Source of the DNA: Nitrososphaeraceae archaeon
GTDB taxonomy: Archaea; Thermoproteota; Nitrososphaeria; Nitrososphaerales; Nitrososphaeraceae
NCBI GenBank assembly: GCA_025937665.1
Contig: JAICQW010000031.1
Span: 1-13,971, forward strand
DNA length: 13,971 bases
Reading direction: 5' to 3'
Positions 13,084-13,971 of this stretch are shown here, piece after piece; position 1 is the stretch's first letter; each line of letters starts with the position of its first letter. Both the position numbers and the translations under genes were made by a program. The notes under the pieces are model-generated. The model searched no databases, was not told the origin of the DNA, and saw only the letters and a program-made list of their open reading frames with translations.

Positions 13084-13971
13084 TTATACCCCAAGGCTCT
13101 TCTGAACTATTTTCAGACGTTTAAGGGAGTTTATAGTAAAATATATTGATAATGCGCCAACTAAAACATAAAGGACAATTACCAGAGGAGTAAACACAGA
13201 GGACTGGGTTGTAATAATTGCAATTTGCGCGGGTTCAACATCATGTTGGTCGTGGATACTATACGAGCTCTTATTCACTGTAAAACTGAGACGATAATTT
13301 AGATCATATAAGTTGGATCGCTGGATTGTTACCTTTAGATCCCATTGTCCTGGCTGGCTTAAGTAGCCACCATTTGTCGAATATGATGTTTCATTATTCT
13401 TGGACAGCTTAGCAAATATAGGCCCTAGACTTAGATCGCTTTTTCTAAACTCAATCGAAACATTTGAAACTTGATCAATACTTTCATTATTTCCAGGAAT
13501 GTTAACTGTAAAGTTATTAAAGCCAGTAACGAAAGGAGATATGACAAACGTGATAGGAACTCTTTGTGTTTCTAAAGTCCTGACAAATTCATCTTGCATG
13601 GGAGAAGCCATATCGGCAGTTAAACTTGGTTGAGTCATCTCATTATTTTGCATAGCAGCAGGTGGACTTGTCACGGTCAAAACAGAGGCAGCACATAAAA
13701 CACTGGCAGCTAGTATACACTCAATCTTTATGGTTTTTTTGACAGATGAAAATCTTTGACTGAAAATTGCCTTGCTAGATTCATTCTCCTCTGCTTGTCC
13801 GAATCCCAAGACTTTCATAATTCTACCAATCCAGAATTGATGATATCCACCTAAGATAACGACAGGCAAGACCAGACTGAGTTTTACTATAAGCGTCCTA
13901 CCGTAATCGGAAAGGAGCAGTTCATCTATATTTTGTATGTGAAACCACGCTAAAGACAATCCTGTTATCCC
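13084..13971 (-). CDS. CopD-family copper resistance membrane protein, C-terminal part (5' end outside window)
   Basis: The frame is open to the right edge, so the gene starts beyond the window; the first visible residues are GITGLSLAWFHIQNIDELLL then SDYGRTLIVKLSLVLPVVIL. LL.(T/S)DYGR.L..KL.L is the signature of the CopD domain, a multi-helix membrane domain linked to copper uptake or resistance and often fused to a CopC-like periplasmic domain. A further helix (ILAASVLCAASVLTV, about residues 80-95 of the visible part) is followed by an extracellular beta-rich domain (about 100-245, with FNNFTVNIPG, VSIEFRKSDL, GQWDLKVTIQRSN) like YtkA/FixH-type domains. It ends with a last helix (FTPLVIVLYVLVGALSIYFT) and a basic tail. 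In ammonia oxidisers, which depend on copper enzymes, such proteins probably handle copper; that is inference. Confidence 0.8.
   Translation of the reverse strand, partial: GITGLSLAWFHIQNIDELLLSDYGRTLIVKLSLVLPVVILGGYHQFWIGRIMKVLGFGQAEENESSKAIFSQRFSSVKKTIKIECILAASVLCAASVLTVTSPPAAMQNNEMTQPSLTADMASPMQDEFVRTLETQRVPITFVISPFVTGFNNFTVNIPGNNESIDQVSNVSIEFRKSDLSLGPIFAKLSKNNETSYSTNGGYLSQPGQWDLKVTIQRSNLYDLNYRLSFTVNKSSYSIHDQHDVEPAQIAIITTQSSVFTPLVIVLYVLVGALSIYFTINSLKRLKIVQKSLGV

Overview
The window reads as a stretch of an AT-rich ammonia-oxidising archaeon (Thaumarchaeota/Nitrososphaeria; the low GC and gene content fit a soil lineage such as Nitrososphaera or Nitrosocosmicus, which is inference). Supporting signs are archaeal TATA-like boxes about 25 bp before several start codons (leaderless transcripts), the HELRTPIQPILGL-type histidine kinase, winged-helix/receiver and cyclase/receiver proteins with C-terminal receivers, many small exported proteins of low complexity, and a CopD-type copper protein. 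No rRNA, complete tRNA, CRISPR array, full integrase or transposase is visible.

Layout. Left edge (1-460): the 3' part of a GNAT-like gene, cut at an imperfect direct repeat (128-182), then a small basic protein. 483-1505: a membrane protein with a WH...C...HH domain and a Gly/Cys tail. 1660-3078: a TPR protein. 3475-8975: a signalling block with a dCache-type membrane histidine kinase, a class III cyclase-receiver fusion and a winged-helix-receiver protein, bracketed by two exported small proteins that share the C-terminal motif KCLGSALCPD. 8979-11302: small exported or unknown proteins, including a 166-residue exported protein and a truncated second copy of it. 11303-11920: a patch of gene fragments around the second copy of the direct repeat (11593-11648). 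11860-12477: an exported RTX-repeat protein. 12740-13082: a broken gene directly behind a CopD-family gene that runs off the right edge.

Reading of the whole. The 11.5 kb between the two direct repeats looks like an accessory island: gene fragments lie at both edges, and inside are paralogous small exported proteins, orphan signalling proteins and many intergenic gaps. The most interesting hypothesis is a signalling module in which the exported C-terminal peptide (two Cys six residues apart, all differences between copies synonymous in the core) is a signal or ligand for the dCache kinase, with output through the cyclase-receiver and winged-helix-receiver proteins. A recurring TTGGTAA/TTACCAA heptamer near the starts of these genes could be a shared regulatory site. 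Both ideas are inference from sequence and gene order.
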